A stretch of DNA of 64,000 nucleotides, from assembly GCA_963787415.1 (NCBI GenBank), contig CAWBCO010000003.1, positions 62,001-126,000 of the forward strand. The letters are read 5' to 3'. Each line of letters begins with the position of its first letter. The first letter of the stretch is position 1. Shown one piece after another: positions 33,816 to 42,679 of the stretch. A program made the translations under genes and the position numbers. The notes below the pieces were generated by a model that was not told the DNA's origin, searched no databases, and saw only the letters and a list, made by a program, of their open reading frames with translations. This DNA is from CAVUWL01 sp963787415 (GTDB lineage: Bacteria > Actinomycetota > Thermoleophilia > Solirubrobacterales > 70-9).

Positions 33816-34469
33816 GTGGAGAAGCCCAGCCGCATGTACAGGGTGGCGATGGCAGTCTGCCGTCCGGTTGCTGCCTGGGGTCGCCTTCGGGTCGAGGGGG
33901 TTGAGATCCTGCCGCAGACCGGGCCCGTGTTGTTGGTCGGCAACCACGACAGCCATTGGGACCCGATCATGGTCGGGATTGCCGCGATTCGCCGTCGCCA
34001 GATCAAGGCCTTGGCAAAATCGACGCTTTGGGATGTTCGTGGGCTCGGGCCGGTGCTGAATGGAATGGGGCAGATCCCGATTGAACGCGGGGCCGGTGAC
34101 GTGGGCGCGCTGGCGCGGGCGATTGCCGAACTGCGAGCCGGCGCCTGTATCGGGGTGTTCCCTGAAGGGACCCGCTCACGCGGTCGGGTTCTGCGAGCGC
34201 GGAGCGGCGTCGGCCGCCTCGCGCTGGAGGTTCCCGAGGCAAAGCTGGTTTTGGTCGCGATCGAGGGCACCGCCGACCTGGTCCGATTTCCCCGCCATTC
34301 CCGGGTCCGCCTTCGTTTCTTTTTACCGGCCGAGGGTCAGGCGCGGCCCGATGAGCAACCGGGGGAGGTGGCCTCGCGGCTGCTGGCAGAGATACGCGGC
34401 ATGGTTCCGCCCGCCGCCTCGGGTCGCCACCCCTCCGATTCGGGCAGCGATGGGTCCAAGGAGAGTTGA
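33816..34469 (+). CDS. plsC: 1-acyl-sn-glycerol-3-phosphate acyltransferase (PlsC family)
   Basis: The 217-residue protein has the acyltransferase motifs in order. VGNHDSHWDPIMV (H-X4-D, about residues 42-54) is motif I. KALAKSTLW and a PIER-like segment, GQIPIERGAGD, form the second. FPEGTRSRGRVL (about 113) is motif III. It transfers an acyl chain to lysophosphatidate at the membrane in phospholipid synthesis. The GTG start at 33816 is the best available; an ATG lies six codons on. It converges with the anti-sigma gene. Confidence 0.9.
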   Translation: MEKPSRMYRVAMAVCRPVAAWGRLRVEGVEILPQTGPVLLVGNHDSHWDPIMVGIAAIRRRQIKALAKSTLWDVRGLGPVLNGMGQIPIERGAGDVGALARAIAELRAGACIGVFPEGTRSRGRVLRARSGVGRLALEVPEAKLVLVAIEGTADLVRFPRHSRVRLRFFLPAEGQARPDEQPGEVASRLLAEIRGMVPPAASGRHPSDSGSDGSKES

Positions 34470-34572
34470 CCTGCTCGCCGCCGTTGGGAGCGGATCGACG
34501 CCATTGGCGCCCACCCCCAAGCGGCGAGCCCGAGGGTCGGCGCCAGCCCTCTGCCCAGCCCTCCGAGGCCCC

Positions 34573-35256
34573 TCAGGCCCCGCTCGGCTGAGATGGATCG
34601 AGCCGCCCAATGAAGGTCTGCCCGCCCGCGCGCACCCCGACCGCCTCGGTCCTTGAGAGGTCAAGGGCGGAGCTGAGCAGCGCCTCAGAGTCACCACCGT
34701 AGCGGTAGCGGAAGGTGCCGGCTGAGACCCGGGCACCGTTGGGACCGCGCAGGAAGACTCGGCAGAGGGTCCCGGAGCGGATCCCGCTCACATACATCTC
34801 GATCTGGGTGCCAAAGGCGCGCGGGGCCAAGGTGGCGGCGATCTTCACCCCCGGGGGCAGCGAGCTGAAGGCGACGTGCTGCTCGGGGCCGGTGGAGGTC
34901 TCGCCCAGGGCGAAAACGAAGATCGCGGCGGCCGCCGCCGCCGCCGCGGCCAGCCCACCGCTGATTCCCAGCCCCAGGCGCCAGCGACGCTTGCGCTGCT
35001 TGGCGGCGCCCTCGGCATCGATTCTGGCCGCGACCCGATCGGCAAGTCCCGGCGGAGGAACCGGGGCAGGACCGAAGCGCTCGGGGTCGGCGTGGGGCAA
35101 GAGGCGAGCAACCAGGGCCAGGGAGTCGGCCTCAGCGCGGCACTCGGGGCAGCCATCGAGGTGAGCCTTGAGGGCGATCCGCTCCTCCTCGCCAAGGTGC
35201 CCAAGGGCATAGGCGCCGAGGCTCACCTGCCATTCACGACAGCTCTCAGTCTTCAT
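34573..35256 (-). CDS. Anti-sigma factor (zf-HC2/RskA type)
   Basis: The N-terminal 50 residues form a zinc-finger anti-sigma domain with HLDGCPECRAEADSLALVA (H...C..C). A single membrane helix (GISGGLAAAAAAAAAIFVFAL, about residues 97-117) is followed by an extracytoplasmic domain of about 110 residues with the RskA fold pattern. It would hold the ECF sigma factor at the membrane until a surface signal triggers proteolysis. Its start overlaps the sigma gene end by 11 bases. Confidence 0.92.
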   Translation of the reverse strand: MKTESCREWQVSLGAYALGHLGEEERIALKAHLDGCPECRAEADSLALVARLLPHADPERFGPAPVPPPGLADRVAARIDAEGAAKQRKRRWRLGLGISGGLAAAAAAAAAIFVFALGETSTGPEQHVAFSSLPPGVKIAATLAPRAFGTQIEMYVSGIRSGTLCRVFLRGPNGARVSAGTFRYRYGGDSEALLSSALDLSRTEAVGVRAGGQTFIGRLDPSQPSGA

Positions 35257-35758
35257 AGCCCATCTCCTCCAACGCGATCCGCAGCGCCCGCAGCCCGTAG
35301 TAGACGCGGCTTTTGACCGTCCCCTCGGGCACCCCGAGCTCCTTGGCGACCTCCGCGTAGGGGCGGTCGCGGTAATAGGTTTGCACCAAGACCTGGCGGT
35401 GGGAGTCCCCGATCCTTCTCATCGCCTCCTCCACCTGCCAGGCGAGAAGAGCCTGATCGAGGGGCTCAACCGATGATTCCTCATTCCCACTCTCGGCAAG
35501 GCCGGGGCGGGCGGCGTGGGCGCGGCTGAGGTCAATCACGACGTTTCGCAGGATCGCAAAGAGCCAGGTCCTCAGCGAGGCGATCTCGGGATCAAAGCGC
35601 TCCCCCGCCCGCCAGGCGCGCAGGAAGGTCTCTTGCACCGCCTCCTCGGCGAGGCCTGAGTCCCCCAGCGAGCGCATAGCAAAGCCATAGAGCTCACCGG
35701 CATGGGCGGAGTAGGCCTCGCGCACCTCGCCCTCGTGGGTGAGTGCGCCGGGCGGCAT
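35246..35758 (-). CDS. ECF RNA polymerase sigma factor (SigK/SigL-like)
   Basis: The 170-residue protein carries region 2 (YGFAMRSLGDSGLAEEAVQE, then TFLRAW) and region 4 (YYRDRPYAEVAKELGVPEGT, then VKSRVYYGLRALR). There are no regions 1 or 3, as expected for ECF factors. It is the first gene of a two-gene operon with its membrane anti-sigma factor, a layout like the SigK-RskA and SigL-RslA pairs. The regulon is unknown. Confidence 0.94.
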   Translation of the reverse strand: MPPGALTHEGEVREAYSAHAGELYGFAMRSLGDSGLAEEAVQETFLRAWRAGERFDPEIASLRTWLFAILRNVVIDLSRAHAARPGLAESGNEESSVEPLDQALLAWQVEEAMRRIGDSHRQVLVQTYYRDRPYAEVAKELGVPEGTVKSRVYYGLRALRIALEEMGYED

Positions 35759-35900
35759 TAGGTTGACCTCAGGGCAGGGCGAGGATTCACGCTACCCGGG
35801 ATACGGGCGGATCGCCGATTTGGTTCAGCTTGGGGTGGACGACAATCCCGGCGCCGGCTTTGGCGCCGGCGCCGGGAGGCGGCAGCTTCAGGGACCGGCT

Positions 35901-36044
35901 TTAGAGTTTGCCGATCTTGAAGATCTTCGTGCCGCAGTCGGGGCACACACCCTGGATCGCCGGGCGACCGTTTTTCATGGTCACCTGTTTCGCGTCCTTG
36001 ATCTCGACCTTCTTGCGCTCTTTTACGCAGTAGCCCTCGGGCAT
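35901..36044 (-). CDS. DUF5679 small zinc-binding protein, 47 aa
   Basis: ATG 36044 follows GAAAGGAGG with good spacing. The protein reads MPEGYCVKERKKVEIKDAKQ, then VCPDCGTKIFKIGKL at the end. Cys 6 plus the CXXC pair could form a small zinc ribbon together with another ligand. This is the DUF5679 family, widespread in actinobacteria and of unknown role. Two stable hairpins lie just upstream in its leader (36064-36098). Confidence 0.85.
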   Translation of the reverse strand: MPEGYCVKERKKVEIKDAKQVTMKNGRPAIQGVCPDCGTKIFKIGKL

Positions 36045-36063
36045 GAGGGGGCCTCCTTTCGCT

Positions 36064-36098
36064 GCCGCTTCGCGGCAAAGCTCGCGGTTGCTCGCGAG
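36064..36098 (-). promoter_or_regulatory. Two tandem hairpins in the leader of the DUF5679 gene
   Basis: GCCGC/GCGGC (36064-36076, 3-base loop) and CTCGCG/CGCGAG (36081-36098, 6-base loop) lie immediately before the GAAAGGAGG Shine-Dalgarno of the minus-strand gene. They could stabilise the mRNA or tune translation. No known riboswitch matches. Confidence 0.35.
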
Positions 36099-36168
36099 GT
36101 GGATTGCGGCGAATGTAACGCAGGAGGGGGACGGCTGGCGGAATCTATGTGCGTTTAGTTACAAATGC

Positions 36169-36522
36169 TCATTTCTTCGAGGGCGCGATCGACTGTGCTT
36201 TGACCTCGGTCTGGAGAGCTTTGACTTCGAGCTTGAGTTTGGCGATTTCGCTCTTTGCTTCCGCCGCCGCGGTCGCTGCGGCGCTCGCCCGGCTTTCCAG
36301 ATCACCGCCCCCCAGGGTCCCGCCGCTCGCCTCTGAGGCCTGGGTTTGAAGCTGGCGGATTTCGCTCTTGGTGGCGCTCTTTTCGGCCACGTCGAGAGCC
36401 AGATAGATCGCCGCCCCCGCACCGCCGACGGCGATCGCGACCAGGACAAGGCCGATTCGCGTGCGGGCGCCGAATTTACGCTCTAACTCCGCGATCCAGG
36501 CACGCAACCCATCAAGCGACAT
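36169..36522 (-). CDS. Membrane-anchored coiled-coil protein, 117 aa
   Basis: A short cytosolic start (about 22 residues) is followed by one membrane helix (IGLVLVAIAVGGAGAAIYLAL, about 23-43). A coiled coil of about 70 residues (KSEIRQLQTQASEASGG, then SEIAKLKLEVKALQTEVKAQ) follows. No family is recognised. It lies alone on the minus strand between the DUF5679 gene and the thiolase gene. Confidence 0.65.
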   Translation of the reverse strand: MSLDGLRAWIAELERKFGARTRIGLVLVAIAVGGAGAAIYLALDVAEKSATKSEIRQLQTQASEASGGTLGGGDLESRASAAATAAAEAKSEIAKLKLEVKALQTEVKAQSIAPSKK

Positions 36523-36611
36523 TTACCCAACCTAGTCGAGAAAGCCAATCCTGACCAGCGTCAACTACGCTGCGGCGCACTTTCGGAACCCAGCAGCAAG
36601 GAGAGACACGC

Positions 36612-37772
36612 ATGCCTGAAGCAGTGATCGTCGATACCGTGCGCACGCCGATTGGCCGTGCCTTCAAGGGCTCTCTCGCTCAGCTTCGCCCTGACGAGAT
36701 GGGCGCTTTCGTCCTCGACCGTCTGCTTGAGCGCAACCCCGAGGTCGACCCGGCCCTGGTTGAGGACGTCTTTTGCGGATGCGGCATGCCCCAGGGCCTG
36801 CAGGCCTTCAACATCGGCCGCATCATCTCTCTTCTGTCTGAGAAGCTGCCGCAGACGGTCAATGGCGTAACGATCTCGCGCTACTGCTCCTCCAGTCTCG
36901 ATGCAATCCGCCACGCAGGCAACGCGATCAAGGCCGGCGAGGGCGATGTCTACATCGCCGCTGGGGTCGAGTGGGTGAGTCGCTACAACGAGCGCACCGA
37001 GCCTGCCGGAGCCGCCGATCAAAACGAGAATCTGCAGGGCAAGGGGGATCAGCCCGACGCCTATATCGAAATGGGCAAAACGGCGGTCAACGTCGCCGTG
37101 AGGTATGAGGTAAGTCGCGCCGACATGGACAAGTTCGCCCAGCGCTCGCAGGAACTGGCGGTCAAATCCCAAGAGGACGGCTTCTTTGACCGCGAGATCG
37201 TCGCGGTCAAGTTGCCCGATGGCACCGAGGTGGCCCGCGATGACGGTCCACGCGCCTCCTCCACCCTGGAGAAGCTGGCTGAATTGCCCGAGGCCTTTGG
37301 CGGTGGCGGGGTCACCGCCGGCAACTCCTGTCCGCTAAACGACGGCGCCGCCGCGGTGCTCTTGATGAGCGATACCAAGGCCAAGGAGCTTGGGCTCACC
37401 CCCCGGGCCCGGATCATCACCGCCGCGACATGGGGCAATGAGCCCGAGTACATGGGGGTTGCCCCAATCGGTGCGATCAAGAAGGTCCTGGAGCGCGCTT
37501 CGATGAAGATCGAGGACGTCGGAGCGGTTGAGTTGAATGAGGCCTTCGCCGCCCAGGTGATCCCGATCATGGATCAGTGCGGGATCACGATCGACAAGCT
37601 CAATACCCACGGCGGCGCGATCGCTCTCGGCCATCCGTTCGGGATGACCGGTGCCCGCATGATGGGCACCCTGCTGAACGTCTTGGAGACCGACGATCAC
37701 CAGGTCGGTTTGGAGACGATGTGCGTCGCCGGCGGCCAGGGCAAGGCGATGATCGTCGAGCGACTCAACTGA
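36612..37772 (+). CDS. Acetyl-CoA acetyltransferase/3-ketoacyl-CoA thiolase
   Basis: The 386-residue thiolase has the nucleophilic Cys in ISRYCSSSLDAIRHAG (about residue 91). GGAIALGHPFGMTGARM holds the catalytic His (about 340). The second Cys is in MCVAGGQGKAMIVERLN at the end. It condenses or cleaves acyl-CoA units in beta-oxidation or acetoacetyl-CoA formation. ATG 36612 follows AAGGAGAG. A crotonase and a hotdog thioesterase follow on the same strand, so a fatty-acid or CoA-ester pathway is likely. Confidence 0.94.
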   Translation: MPEAVIVDTVRTPIGRAFKGSLAQLRPDEMGAFVLDRLLERNPEVDPALVEDVFCGCGMPQGLQAFNIGRIISLLSEKLPQTVNGVTISRYCSSSLDAIRHAGNAIKAGEGDVYIAAGVEWVSRYNERTEPAGAADQNENLQGKGDQPDAYIEMGKTAVNVAVRYEVSRADMDKFAQRSQELAVKSQEDGFFDREIVAVKLPDGTEVARDDGPRASSTLEKLAELPEAFGGGGVTAGNSCPLNDGAAAVLLMSDTKAKELGLTPRARIITAATWGNEPEYMGVAPIGAIKKVLERASMKIEDVGAVELNEAFAAQVIPIMDQCGITIDKLNTHGGAIALGHPFGMTGARMMGTLLNVLETDDHQVGLETMCVAGGQGKAMIVERLN

Positions 37773-37822
37773 GATCGGAGCGCAGCGCTTAACCGATAAA
37801 GCGGGCAGGCAAGCCGGTGGGA

Positions 37823-38737
37823 ATGGATCTCTCGACGATCACATATGAGACCGACGCCCGGATCGCCCGGATCACTCTGAACCGGCCGGCGCGGGGCAAC
37901 GCGATCATCCCGCAGATGCCGGCTGAGATCGCGACCTGCGTGGAGCGGGCGAACCTCGACCCCGCGGTTCACGTGATCGCTCTTGCCGGCAACGGAAGTG
38001 GGTTTTGCGGGGGCTATGACCTGCTCGCCTCCGCCGAGGGAGGCTTCTCGGAGCTCGATCCATCTGCAGAGCCAGAGGGTTCGCCGCTTGCTTCCGAGAC
38101 GATCGCCGCAAACCATGCTCCGGAGTCCAACTGGGATCCGGTGACCGATTTCCAATTCATGTGGCGAAACGTGCGCGGCTTCATGAGCCTCTTTCATTCT
38201 GAGAAGCCGGTGATTTGCAAGGTGCACGGATACTGCGTTGCCGGCGGCACCGACATGGCGCTTTGCTCTGACCTGCTGCTGGTCGGTTCCGAGGCGAAGA
38301 TCGGCTATCCGCCGGCACGGGTGTGGGGCTCACCGACGACCGCGATGTGGGCCCATCGGGTCGGGGCGATGCGAGCGAAGCGCCTTCTTTTGACGGGCGA
38401 CTCTCTGAGCGGCACGGAGGCTTTGGAGTGGGGCCTTGCGATCGAGGCGCCGCCAGCCGCCGAGCTTGACCAGCGCTTTGAGCGACTCTTGGCACGGGTC
38501 GCACGGTTGCCGATCAACCAGCTGGTGATGATGAAGCTGCTGGTCAACCAGACGCTCTACGCCCAGGGTCTGCAGCAGAGTCAGCTGATCGGAACGATCT
38601 TTGACGGTCTCGCCCGCCATACCGAGGAGGGACACGGATTTGTTCGGCGCGCCGCTGAGGCGGGTTTTCGCGAGGCGGTCCGCGAGCGCGATCAGCCCTT
38701 CGGAGACCATGGTCTTGAGGGCTTCGGCCTCGGCTAG
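37823..38737 (+). CDS. Enoyl-CoA hydratase/isomerase (crotonase) family protein
   Basis: The crotonase fold is visible from residue 10: ARIARITLNRPARGNAI, the oxyanion-hole segment NGSGFCGGYDLLAS, and later KVHGYCVAGGTDMALCSDLL. The usual catalytic Glu pair is not obvious, so the precise reaction (hydration, isomerisation or hydrolysis) is open. An ATG at 37823 is preferred; a GTG lies two codons upstream. It stands 50 bases after the thiolase gene and directly before a thioesterase gene, which suggests joint CoA-ester metabolism. Confidence 0.85.
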   Translation: MDLSTITYETDARIARITLNRPARGNAIIPQMPAEIATCVERANLDPAVHVIALAGNGSGFCGGYDLLASAEGGFSELDPSAEPEGSPLASETIAANHAPESNWDPVTDFQFMWRNVRGFMSLFHSEKPVICKVHGYCVAGGTDMALCSDLLLVGSEAKIGYPPARVWGSPTTAMWAHRVGAMRAKRLLLTGDSLSGTEALEWGLAIEAPPAAELDQRFERLLARVARLPINQLVMMKLLVNQTLYAQGLQQSQLIGTIFDGLARHTEEGHGFVRRAAEAGFREAVRERDQPFGDHGLEGFGLG

Positions 38738-38749
38738 GGTTCGGTTCCG

Positions 38750-39193
38750 ATGAGCGATCGCTCCGCACTGACCCCTGAGAACGTCCGTGCCTTCCTCGGC
38801 GACAGTTTTCCGGGCCACCTCGGAATCGAGCCGCTTGAGATCGAGCCCAGCCGGGCCCGCGGGCAAATCATCGTCGACAAGCGCCACCTTCACCCAGGTG
38901 GCTACGTGCACGGTGGGGCATGGACCGCGCTCGGTGACACGGTCGCGGCTTGGGCCACCTTTCGCAACATTGCCCCCGGGCATGACTTCACGACGATCGA
39001 GTTGAAGCTGAACGTTTTCACCGCCGGCCTCCCCGGCGATCGGATAGTCGCAGCGGCGACCCCGCTGCACGTCGGCCGCAGCACCGTGGTGATCGAGGTC
39101 AAGATCGAGCGCACCCCAGCTGGGGGCGACGAGGCGCGGCTGGCCGCCAACATGATCGTCACCCAGTTCGTTCTGGCGCCGCGAGCGGACTAG
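38750..39193 (+). CDS. PaaI-type hotdog-fold thioesterase
   Basis: The 147-residue hotdog protein has the PaaI-type signature YVHGGAWTALGDTVAAWATF, with His-Gly-Gly and the acidic Asp on the long helix (about residues 51-70). TTIELKLNVFTAGLPGDRIVAA follows. The family hydrolyses aromatic or medium-chain acyl-CoA thioesters as tetramers. It begins 13 bases after the crotonase gene and ends overlapping the convergent YbdK-type gene by four bases. Confidence 0.88.
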   Translation: MSDRSALTPENVRAFLGDSFPGHLGIEPLEIEPSRARGQIIVDKRHLHPGGYVHGGAWTALGDTVAAWATFRNIAPGHDFTTIELKLNVFTAGLPGDRIVAAATPLHVGRSTVVIEVKIERTPAGGDEARLAANMIVTQFVLAPRAD

Positions 39194-40338
39194 GGGCTGG
39201 CGAGAAACTCATCGGCCAACACGGCGACCAGCCGTGGCAGCGAGCCGAGCGCGCGTGAGCGCTCCAGCTGGCGCTTGGCCCCAGTGAATCTGCCGAGTTC
39301 CGCGACGCGGTCGAGCTCCTCGCTGCAGCCGAGGTCCTGGGCGTGGGGCCGACAGATCACGGTGAGGTCGCTGAGCAGCTCCTGCGCCGGAATTCGCCGA
39401 CCGGCATCCGGTTCGATCAGATCGGCGTCCATGCCGTCGCGCGCCGCGAGAAAGCGATTCTCGGCAAGTACCTCCTGGGGTAGCGGATCGGGGCGGCTGT
39501 CAGCACCCTCCTCGACCTCGAGCCGAACTATGCATTGCACCAAGGCGGCGAGGGTGGCGGTGTCGGCCGGGGTGCTCTGCGCGTCCATGATCCGCACCTC
39601 TACGGTGCCAAAGCGCGGTTGCGGGCGCACGTCCCACCAAAGGAAGGTTGGCTCGGGAACGGCGTCACAGCGGATCAGGACGTCGACTGCCTCCACGTAC
39701 TCCGCGTAGTCGGTGAAGGCGCGTGGGATGCCAACCCGGGGGAAGGCCTGAAAGAGAGGAGTCCGCGCGGAGGCGAGCCCGGTATCGCGCCCCTGCCAAA
39801 AGGGCGAGTTGACCGAGAGCGCCAAGAGCAGGGGGATGTGGGCTCGCAGGCGGTTGGCGGCGAGGATCGCAGCCTCGGCGTCGGGCACGCCGACGTGGAC
39901 GTGCAGGCCGAAAGTCGGCTCGCGGCGAGCAAGCTCGCGCATCGAGCCGTAGACGAACTGGTAGCGCTCGCCGGCGGAGACGACGATCTCCTGCCAGACG
40001 GCAAAGGGATGGGTGCCCGCGACGGCGGCCCGCATCGAGAGTCGGCGCAGGGTTACGTCGAGTTCGGCGCGCAGCTGGGCCAATTCGGCGATCGCGCCGC
40101 GGACCCGAGAGTGGACCGCGGTTTGGATCTCCAAAACCGAGCCATGGGTCTCGGCGGTGAAGCTTTGCGGAGCCGAGCGGTGAAGGCGTGGCAAGACGCT
40201 GTCGATGCGGTGGGCGAGCGCCCAGGTGAGCTGATCGAGCAGCATCACCTCCTCCTCGATCCCGATCGTGTAGGGACCGAGCTCGTGAGTTGGAGCCCAC
40301 AACGCCCAGGCGGGCATTGTTGTGCTCGCCACGTTCAA
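39190..40338 (-). CDS. Carboxylate-amine ligase, glutamate-cysteine ligase type 2 (YbdK) family
   Basis: The 382-residue protein starts its domain with YTIGIEEEVMLLDQLTWALA, the metal-binding Glu cluster of GCS2 enzymes. GLHVHVGVPD (about residue 150) and FGTVEVRIMDAQ (about 247) carry further ligands. YbdK-type enzymes join Glu and Cys weakly, using ATP; related GCS2 proteins serve mycothiol-free redox or ergothioneine (EgtA) routes. It is the last gene of a three-gene set, with an ATGA overlap to the upstream C26 gene. The substrate here is unknown. Confidence 0.88.
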   Translation of the reverse strand: MNVASTTMPAWALWAPTHELGPYTIGIEEEVMLLDQLTWALAHRIDSVLPRLHRSAPQSFTAETHGSVLEIQTAVHSRVRGAIAELAQLRAELDVTLRRLSMRAAVAGTHPFAVWQEIVVSAGERYQFVYGSMRELARREPTFGLHVHVGVPDAEAAILAANRLRAHIPLLLALSVNSPFWQGRDTGLASARTPLFQAFPRVGIPRAFTDYAEYVEAVDVLIRCDAVPEPTFLWWDVRPQPRFGTVEVRIMDAQSTPADTATLAALVQCIVRLEVEEGADSRPDPLPQEVLAENRFLAARDGMDADLIEPDAGRRIPAQELLSDLTVICRPHAQDLGCSEELDRVAELGRFTGAKRQLERSRALGSLPRLVAVLADEFLASP

Positions 40339-41141
40339 GCGACCTTCCTGCCGCTGCGCTGTCTGAGCGCGCTTCGCTCGCCTTTACAGGCCTCGACAAA
40401 GCTCCGAAACAGAGCCGACTCATAGGGTCGCTCAAGAAGTGTCTCGGCGTGCCACTGAACCCCGATCAGGAAGTCCCGGGTCGGGTCCTCGATCGCCTCG
40501 ATCATCTGATCGGGGGCGATCGCTGAGACCAGGAGACCCTCACCGAGTCGGTCGATAGCTTGGTGGTGGAAGGAGTTGACCTCGATCGCGTTGGTCCCGA
40601 GGATCGTCTCCAGCTTGCTGCCCGGCTCAATCTCTATCCGGTGGGTGGCCTGGTTGCCGGGCTCGCTCTGGCGATGGGAGATCTCGGTTGAGATCGCTGG
40701 CAGATGCTGGTGCAGGCTGCCGCCGCGGACCACGTTGAGGGCCTGGGTGCCGCGACAGATCGCCAGCACCGGCATCTCGCGGCTATCGGCGCGCCTCGCC
40801 AAGGCCAGCTCGAAGCGATCGAGATCTGGCTCGGTTGGGCCGAGCTCGGGATCGGGCTTGGCGCCATAGCTCTCGGGGTCGAGGTCGGGACCGCCGGAGA
40901 GACAGATCCCATCGACGCGATCAAGCAGCGACTCGATCAGGTCGGGGTTTGCGGGCGGCATCACAACCGCCAGTGCACCGGCCGCTTCAAGACCGCGCAG
41001 GTAGGTGAGCCCGAGTGCCATCTCATGGCGTGGCGGCTCGCCCTCGGGGGTCGGCATCACGGTCTCCGCTCGGCGAACCTCCGAGGTGGTGACTCCGATC
41101 AGGGGCGCCTCGCGCCGCGAGGCGAGCGAGCGATGCTTCAC
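40335..41141 (-). CDS. Class I glutamine-amidotransferase-like (peptidase C26, PuuD-type)
   Basis: The GTG at 41141 overlaps the upstream stop (GTGA). The 268-residue protein contains GICLSGGPDLDPESYG, MPVLAICRGTQALNVVRGGS (nucleophilic Cys in CRG, about residue 120) and FLIGVQWHAE (catalytic His and Glu, about 230). This is the peptidase C26/PuuD group, which splits gamma-glutamyl bonds. Between an ATP-grasp ligase and a YbdK-type gamma-glutamyl ligase, it may trim or recycle a gamma-glutamyl product (inference). Confidence 0.9.
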   Translation of the reverse strand: MKHRSLASRREAPLIGVTTSEVRRAETVMPTPEGEPPRHEMALGLTYLRGLEAAGALAVVMPPANPDLIESLLDRVDGICLSGGPDLDPESYGAKPDPELGPTEPDLDRFELALARRADSREMPVLAICRGTQALNVVRGGSLHQHLPAISTEISHRQSEPGNQATHRIEIEPGSKLETILGTNAIEVNSFHHQAIDRLGEGLLVSAIAPDQMIEAIEDPTRDFLIGVQWHAETLLERPYESALFRSFVEACKGERSALRQRSGRKVA

Positions 41142-42558
41142 CCCGTACCTCGGCCCGGTGGAGGGTCGATAACCCAGGTGTCCTTGCAGCCCCCGCCACG
41201 GGAGCTGTTGACGATCATCTCCCCAGCCTCGGGCGCGAAGCGGGTCAGACCGCCCGCCATCGCGGTGGCGCCGTGGCGAGCGCTGATCACAAACGGGCGC
41301 AGGTCGACGTGGCGCGGTCGGAGGCGTCCACCGCATACGGTCGGATGGGTCGAGAGCGCGATCATCTCCTGTGCGACGAAGCGCTCCGGGCGGCGGCGCA
41401 AGAGCCCGATCGCGCGCCGTCGCTCAGTCTCGGTTGCGCGCGGCATGATCGTCACGCCCCGCCCGCCGAAACCCTCGCGCGGCTTGATCACGAGCTGATC
41501 GAGGCGCTCAAGCACGCTCGCACGCGCGCCTTCCTCGCTCAGATCAAAGCTTGGCACCGATGCCAGTAAGGGCTCCTCGCCGAGGTAGAAGCGCACGAGG
41601 CGCTCGCTGTAGGCGTGGGTCAGCTTGTCATCGGCGACGCCGGTTCCAAACGCGTTTACAAAACGCAGCCGACCCGAGCGCAGCGGGGCCAAAAGCAACT
41701 CTCCAAGCGCCGTGAGGCCGCCGCCAGGGGCGCTCAGGCGATCCTCGTCGAGTCGCCGATAGACGACGTCAAGCTGGCGTCGGCTGCGCCCGATGCGGGC
41801 GAAGAGTCGCCCTCGGGAGCTTTGTAGCTGGCGCGGTGAAACGACCGGAATCCCGAGGGTTCGCCCCAGTTCGCGGTGCTCAAACCAGGCACCGCTTTGG
41901 GGTCCGTCGGAGACGATCGCCGCCGCACCCTCGCCCTCCCCCGCGGGGAGGCGCCCTGCAGGGCCGCGCCAAGGGCATCCGTATAGGAATCAAGCGGTCG
42001 CGGGGCCCTTCTGAATCCGAGCGCCGGCTCAACAATCCTCCTCAGGGCCGCGGCATAGGAGGAACCCGAGGGCATCCTCAAATTGTCCTCGAGTACCAGA
42101 AGCTGACCGGAGCTGTCTCTGACCAAATCAAAGCCGGCGACGGCGGCAGCGGGAATCTCGGGGTCAAGCAGGCCGCGCATCAGGGGCTCATATCCCGCCG
42201 CGGTCTGAAGCAGGCGCCGGGGCAGAATGCCCGCATCGAAAATGCGCTGGGATCCGTAGGCATCGGCAACAAATGCATTCAGCGCCCGAGCCCGTTGCAA
42301 AAGGCCCGCTTCAAGAACGCGCCACTCCCTCGCCGCGAGCAGGCGCGGGACGGGGTCGACCGCGACCGCCCTGCCGGGGCCAAAGGTGAGCTGAAGTGAG
42401 GCCGCCTGAGCCTCGATCCGCTCGCTCAATTGGGAGAGGTCTTCCTCCTCCAGGGCAGGGATCAGCTCGCCGTATAGCTCTCGCGTGCAGCCGTCGGGGG
42501 CGATCGCCTCATCTATTTGCCCGACCTGAAGCGGGTAGGCGGGGAGGGGGGTGGACAT
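41138..42558 (-). CDS. Circularly permuted ATP-grasp protein (COG2308), frameshifted
   Basis: The first part (from ATG 42558) runs from LPAYPLQVGQIDEAIAPDG through the DNLRMPSGSSYA segment. Conserved sequence then continues one frame away (AAAIVSDGPQSGAWFEHREL, then GIPVVSPRQLQ) and joins VNAFGTGVADDKLTHAYSER and KPREGFGGRGVTIMP, all hallmarks of COG2308. The switch lies at C/G runs near 41938-41948; one base is probably missing. Intact, it would be about 470 residues, normal for the family. These ligases are linked to peptide-like metabolite synthesis. It is coupled to the C26 and YbdK genes. Confidence 0.82.
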
Positions 42559-42679
42559 GCGTCGGGCGGAGGCCACCATGCTTAGAAGCTAGCGCCGCCG
42601 CGGCGGCGCAGGCATGGCCCATGGTCAGAAATCGGGCCACTTCGGATGTACAGTCGGGCGAAGACCGTCGCCGACCCGC

